A stretch of 7,600 nt of DNA. Origin: Defluviitaleaceae bacterium (GTDB taxonomy: Bacteria; Bacillota; Clostridia; Lachnospirales; WRAX01). The notes beneath the pieces were generated by a model. The model did not search any database. It saw nothing but the letters and a program-made list of their open reading frames with translations, and had not been told where the DNA came from. The translations under genes were made by a program, and so were the position numbers. The stretch lies in NCBI GenBank assembly GCA_009784355.1, contig WRBU01000042.1:1-7600 (forward strand), written 5' to 3'. Below are positions 5,186 to 7,600 of the stretch, in pieces (position 1 is the first letter of the stretch; every line of letters begins with the position of its first letter).

Positions 5186-5218
5186 TTAGGACAAACCGTT
5201 TTACGAATTGGAGAACTT

Positions 5219-6136
5219 ATGATGAAGGTTAAACAAATGTTGATGCAATATGCATCGGGCGGCTTAAAGCAGGTGTTTGCAGCTTGCAACGAGCAAATAG
5301 AGCAGAGCATGGAAATTCGTATAAGACTTGGCAAGCCAATATTAGCCCGAAGTACAAAAGGCGAGATAAGAGTTGGAAGCGACTATACGACTACCTCACA
5401 AGATATTATGGGTATGCTTGAAAAAATGGCTAATCACTCGCTATATGCCTTTGATTCAGAAATTAAAAATGGGTTTATTACTGTTGCTGGAGGGCATAGG
5501 GTCGGCATTTGCGGGCGTGTTGTATTGGATGGCGGCAAAATCAAGACCATGCGGAATATTAGCGGACTAACGATACGCATTTCACGGCAAATTATTGGTG
5601 CTGGGGAGCATATTGCCAAGATAGTAACAGACGGGCGAAGTCCGCTTCCTCTTCACAATATATTGATAGTTTCGCCGCCTAGCTCCGGAAAAACAACAGT
5701 TTTACGTGATTTAATACGCATACTTTCAAATAATGGCTGCAATATCTCTGTGGTGGACGAGCGTAGCGAAATTGCGGGCAGCCACAATGGGGCGGCACAA
5801 AATGACCTTGGTGCGAGAACTGATGTGCTTGATGCCGCTCCAAAAGCTGAAGGAATGTTGCTTATGTTGCGTGCAATGTCGCCAGATGTCATTGCTGTGG
5901 ATGAAATTGGGCATGACGCAGATGTGGACGCTCTGCTTGCAATAGCTTGTTGCGGAGTAAAAATTATAGCAACATGCCACGCCGAAAATATAGAAGACTT
6001 ACACAAAAAACCAGCCTTTGCCCCTATAATCAAAAACAAAATTTTTGAAAGATATATTTTTTTGACCGCAAAGCCCAAGCCAGGGACAGTAAAAGCAGTG
6101 TATGATAAAAATTTACAGGAGGTGGGGGGGAAATGA
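5219..6136 (+). CDS. spoIIIAA: Stage III sporulation protein AA, secretion-type ATPase (305 aa)
   Basis: SpoIIIAA is the cytoplasmic ATPase of the SpoIIIA-SpoIIQ channel, related to type II/IV secretion and pilus ATPases, and acts in the mother cell during engulfment. Walker A is SPPSSGKTT with Lys158. Walker B is VIAVDEIG with Asp228-Glu229. The N-terminal domain has the family stretches EIRIRLGKP, GHRVGICGR and NISGLTIRISR, and DERSEIAG follows Walker A. The first ATG is 5 nt from GGAG (5210-5213) and the second, at 5222, is 8 nt away; the second may be the real start, which would remove one Met. The gene ends in an ATGA overlap with spoIIIAB. Its last codons include AGGAGGTG (6117-6124), the ribosome binding site for spoIIIAB, followed by seven G's. 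Confidence 0.97.
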   Translation: MMKVKQMLMQYASGGLKQVFAACNEQIEQSMEIRIRLGKPILARSTKGEIRVGSDYTTTSQDIMGMLEKMANHSLYAFDSEIKNGFITVAGGHRVGICGRVVLDGGKIKTMRNISGLTIRISRQIIGAGEHIAKIVTDGRSPLPLHNILIVSPPSSGKTTVLRDLIRILSNNGCNISVVDERSEIAGSHNGAAQNDLGARTDVLDAAPKAEGMLLMLRAMSPDVIAVDEIGHDADVDALLAIACCGVKIIATCHAENIEDLHKKPAFAPIIKNKIFERYIFLTAKPKPGTVKAVYDKNLQEVGGK

Positions 6137-6648
6137 TTTTGCAAATTGCTGGCGGGGTAATTATTATAACCGCCACAACCCTTTTGGGATTACATTTTGG
6201 CAGCATGGGAGCGAAACGGACAAAAGATTTAATGGAAATGAAAAAAAGCCTCATAATGCTAAAGTCGCAAATAGACTTTGCCGTATACACCATGCCTCAA
6301 GCCTTCCTGCATATAGCCAATAAAACCGAACAGCCTATTTCAGATTTTTATGCTGGGCTTGCAAATAAGCTGGAAAATGGGATAAGCGTTGAAGTTGCTT
6401 GGCAAGAGAGTGTTGATGACTTTTACAAAAGCCATCTCCATAAAGAGGATACACAAAATATTGCAATGCTTGGCACGACCCTTGGTGCAATGGATGCTGG
6501 TGTGCAAATTAGCTCTATCGACATGTTAATAACAACCATAGATGACACCTTGGCAAAACTAAATACTCAAAACCCAAAAGATGCAAAAATGTATCGGGGG
6601 CTTGGGATAATTTCAGGATTATTAATAACTATTGTACTGCTCCACTAA
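6133..6648 (+). CDS. spoIIIAB: Stage III sporulation protein AB (171 aa)
   Basis: SpoIIIAB is a membrane protein of the SpoIIIA complex, structurally related to the GspF-type platform of secretion systems and thought to bind the SpoIIIAA ATPase. A hydrophobic N-terminal segment (residues 2-22) and a C-terminal segment (about 154-170, GLGIISGLLITIVLLH) bracket a helical soluble domain. The blocks RTKDLMEMKKSL, LGTTLGAMDAG and the final KMYRGLG are characteristic. Start supported by AGGAGGTG 8 nt upstream and the overlap with spoIIIAA. The stop is followed after 2 bp by a large palindrome that separates this gene from spoIIIAC. Confidence 0.95.
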   Translation: MILQIAGGVIIITATTLLGLHFGSMGAKRTKDLMEMKKSLIMLKSQIDFAVYTMPQAFLHIANKTEQPISDFYAGLANKLENGISVEVAWQESVDDFYKSHLHKEDTQNIAMLGTTLGAMDAGVQISSIDMLITTIDDTLAKLNTQNPKDAKMYRGLGIISGLLITIVLLH

Positions 6649-6650
6649 TG

Positions 6651-6784
6651 CTAAATTGCTTGATGGCTTGCGAGGATTTTTGTCGCAAGGCGAAGGGATG
6701 AAAATCGCAGTGTACCCATAGGTACACAAGATTTTTAGCCCGAAGCATTGAGACAAAAAGACCGCAAGACAGCAAGTGATTTAG
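6651..6784. repeat. 134-bp near-perfect palindrome inside the spoIIIA operon
   Basis: CTAAAT (6651-6656) pairs with ATTTAG (6779-6784). The arms then stay complementary with a few mismatches (GCTTG/CAAGT-like, CTTGCG/CGCAAG, TTTTTGTC/GACAAAAA, AAAATC/GATTTT) to the centre, where GTGTACC (6710-6716) pairs perfectly with GGTACAC (6721-6727) around CATA. It has no gene, no U-run and no obvious target duplication. As RNA it would be one long hairpin within the spoIIIA message. A mobile palindromic repeat is the likeliest origin. Confidence 0.85.
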
Positions 6785-6820
6785 TGTTTGTGGAGTAGTT
6801 ATGTTGTAGGAGGTATACAA

Positions 6821-7015
6821 ATGGATATAACCGTAGTTTTTCAAATAGCCGCCGTGGGCATTTTGGTTGCGGTGTTAAATCAAGTTTTAAAGGGTGCCGG
6901 CAGGGATGACCAAGCTACAATGACAACCCTTGCGGGGCTTATTGTAGTGTTGTTTTGGATAATCGCTCACATAAGCGACCTTTTTGGAACGGTTCAGAGC
7001 TTGTTTCAACTTTAA
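6821..7015 (+). CDS. spoIIIAC: Stage III sporulation protein AC (64 aa)
   Basis: SpoIIIAC is a small inner-membrane component of the SpoIIIA channel. The sequence MDITVVFQIAAVGILVAVLNQVLKGAGRDDQA... has the family pattern: one membrane helix, a short polar loop with KGAGRDDQA, and a second helix (about 34-52). The length matches the family. The start at 6821 is chosen over an upstream in-frame ATG at 6788 because AGGAGG (6808-6813) lies 7 nt before it. SpoIIIAC shares the MD(I)xxxFQIxAVGI opening with SpoIIIAD, suggesting an ancient duplication. Confidence 0.95.
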   Translation: MDITVVFQIAAVGILVAVLNQVLKGAGRDDQATMTTLAGLIVVLFWIIAHISDLFGTVQSLFQL

Positions 7016-7033
7016 CGAAAGAGGGTGTCGTAA

Positions 7034-7423
7034 TTGGACATTTTCCAAATTGTAGCAGTAGGGATTGTCGGCGGTATACTCGCCGTGATGATAAAGAAAG
7101 AAAACCCAACCTTTGCCGTGATGGTTTCGTTGGCGGTGGCGGTGCTTATATTCATTTTTCTTATGCCGCCTTTGGCTGGGTTAATTACTTTGATAGCAAA
7201 TGTTACAGGGCATTTATCAAGCGGGCAGGAATATGTATTGGTTGTGGTGCAAATTATTGGCATTGCTTATGTGGCAGAATTTGGGGCACAAATTTGTAAT
7301 GATGCTGGTGAAGGCTCTATTGCCTCTAAAATTGAACTGGCGGGAAAGGTGCTTATAATGGGGATTGCAGCACCTATAATTATCTCGCTTGTGGAACAAG
7401 TGATAGCGATAATTCCTTCCTAG
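7034..7423 (+). CDS. spoIIIAD: Stage III sporulation protein AD (129 aa, TTG start)
   Basis: SpoIIIAD is a polytopic membrane protein of the mother-cell SpoIIIA complex. The translation MDIFQIVAVGIVGGILAVMIKKENPTFAV... shows a first helix, a KKE loop, a second helix over about 28-52, and a C-terminal helix (about 103-126). The QICNDAGEGSIASKIELAGK block before it is typical of the family. Translation starts at TTG (7034), supported by GAGGGTG (7021-7027) and the fit of MDIFQIV to the family N-terminus; no ATG lies near. UUG may lower initiation relative to the neighbours. The gene begins 18 nt after the spoIIIAC stop. Confidence 0.95.
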   Translation: MDIFQIVAVGIVGGILAVMIKKENPTFAVMVSLAVAVLIFIFLMPPLAGLITLIANVTGHLSSGQEYVLVVVQIIGIAYVAEFGAQICNDAGEGSIASKIELAGKVLIMGIAAPIIISLVEQVIAIIPS

Positions 7424-7463
7424 CAGCAACTTGATACAACTACGTAAGATAAAGGATGATTGG

Positions 7464-7600
7464 ATGATTGTAAAATTTTGTGTTATGTTAAGTTTGGTTG
7501 CATCAATGCCCATTGGGGTTGAAGAAACCCTGTTAGAGCTTGATTTATCGGGCTTGGAATTTGGTAATGGTGTGATGTCCGAGCAGACAAGCATTGGCGA
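7464..7600 (+). CDS. spoIIIAE: Stage III sporulation protein AE, N-terminal part (cut by window edge)
   Basis: Only 45 codons are visible. A short hydrophobic signal (MIVKFCVMLSLVASM) leads into ETLLELDLSGLEF, close to the acidic L-D-L-S-x-L-E motif that opens SpoIIIAE proteins after their signal peptide. SpoIIIAE is the large polytopic membrane protein expected next in spoIIIA operons. The start is set by AAAGGA (7451-7456) 7 nt upstream; an ATG at 7456 is out of frame and stops after three codons. Assignment leans partly on gene order. Confidence 0.85.
   Translation, partial: MIVKFCVMLSLVASMPIGVEETLLELDLSGLEFGNGVMSEQTSIG

Noticed and set aside
6788..6820. Longer spoIIIAC start at 6788
   Set aside because: It lacks a well-placed ribosome binding site, and the added residues (MWSSYVVGGIQ) are a translation of the real Shine-Dalgarno region.

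Overview
The window reads as the chromosome of an endospore-forming, low-GC Firmicute, most likely class Clostridia. The support is a spoIIIA operon on the right, strong GGAGG-type ribosome binding sites, and a molybdenum/tungsten cofactor operon with a tungstate-type lipoprotein gene on the left. I cannot name a genus.

Left part (1-3007, minus strand): one transcription unit reading leftward. A near-consensus promoter (2979-3007) precedes a leader of about 375 nt. The leader folds into a compact RNA with a GAAA-tetraloop hairpin and a match to the 11-nt tetraloop receptor, followed by a terminator hairpin (2740-2783). One arm of that terminator is exactly complementary to a 10-nt segment inside the folded RNA. 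This is the logic of an attenuating riboswitch; position and architecture suggest the Moco/Tuco class. The genes are moaC, moaA, a MOSC-MogA fusion, and the start of a tungstate-type substrate-binding lipoprotein (tupA-like) cut by the window edge. Junctions are very tight: an ATGA overlap, and two junctions where the last Gly-Gly codons of one gene form the ribosome binding site of the next. MoaA and MoaC make cyclic pyranopterin monophosphate, the Mog domain adenylylates molybdopterin, and the lipoprotein would capture the oxyanion.

Middle (3024-5139): a 121-bp imperfect palindrome lies just past a leftward cell-wall amidase gene. The amidase has no signal peptide, two peptidoglycan-binding repeats and a hydrophobic tail, an architecture that recalls mother-cell/spore lytic amidases. 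An 82-bp divergent region separates it from rightward tadA, the tRNA-Arg adenosine deaminase. Between tadA and a strong terminator lies a 263-bp inverted-repeat element with a second 102-bp element nested inside. Both start and end alike (TACTA...TAGTA) and both are flanked by TTA direct repeats. They look like related MITEs, and the insertion has pushed the terminator away from tadA.

Right part (5161-7600, plus strand): spoIIIAA, spoIIIAB, spoIIIAC, spoIIIAD and the start of spoIIIAE, behind a possible sigma-E-type promoter. These encode the mother-cell channel/secretion apparatus that supports the engulfed forespore. The operon is interrupted between spoIIIAB and spoIIIAC by a 134-bp near-perfect palindrome. 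A run of seven G's spans the spoIIIAA/spoIIIAB junction and has the form of a -1 slippery site.
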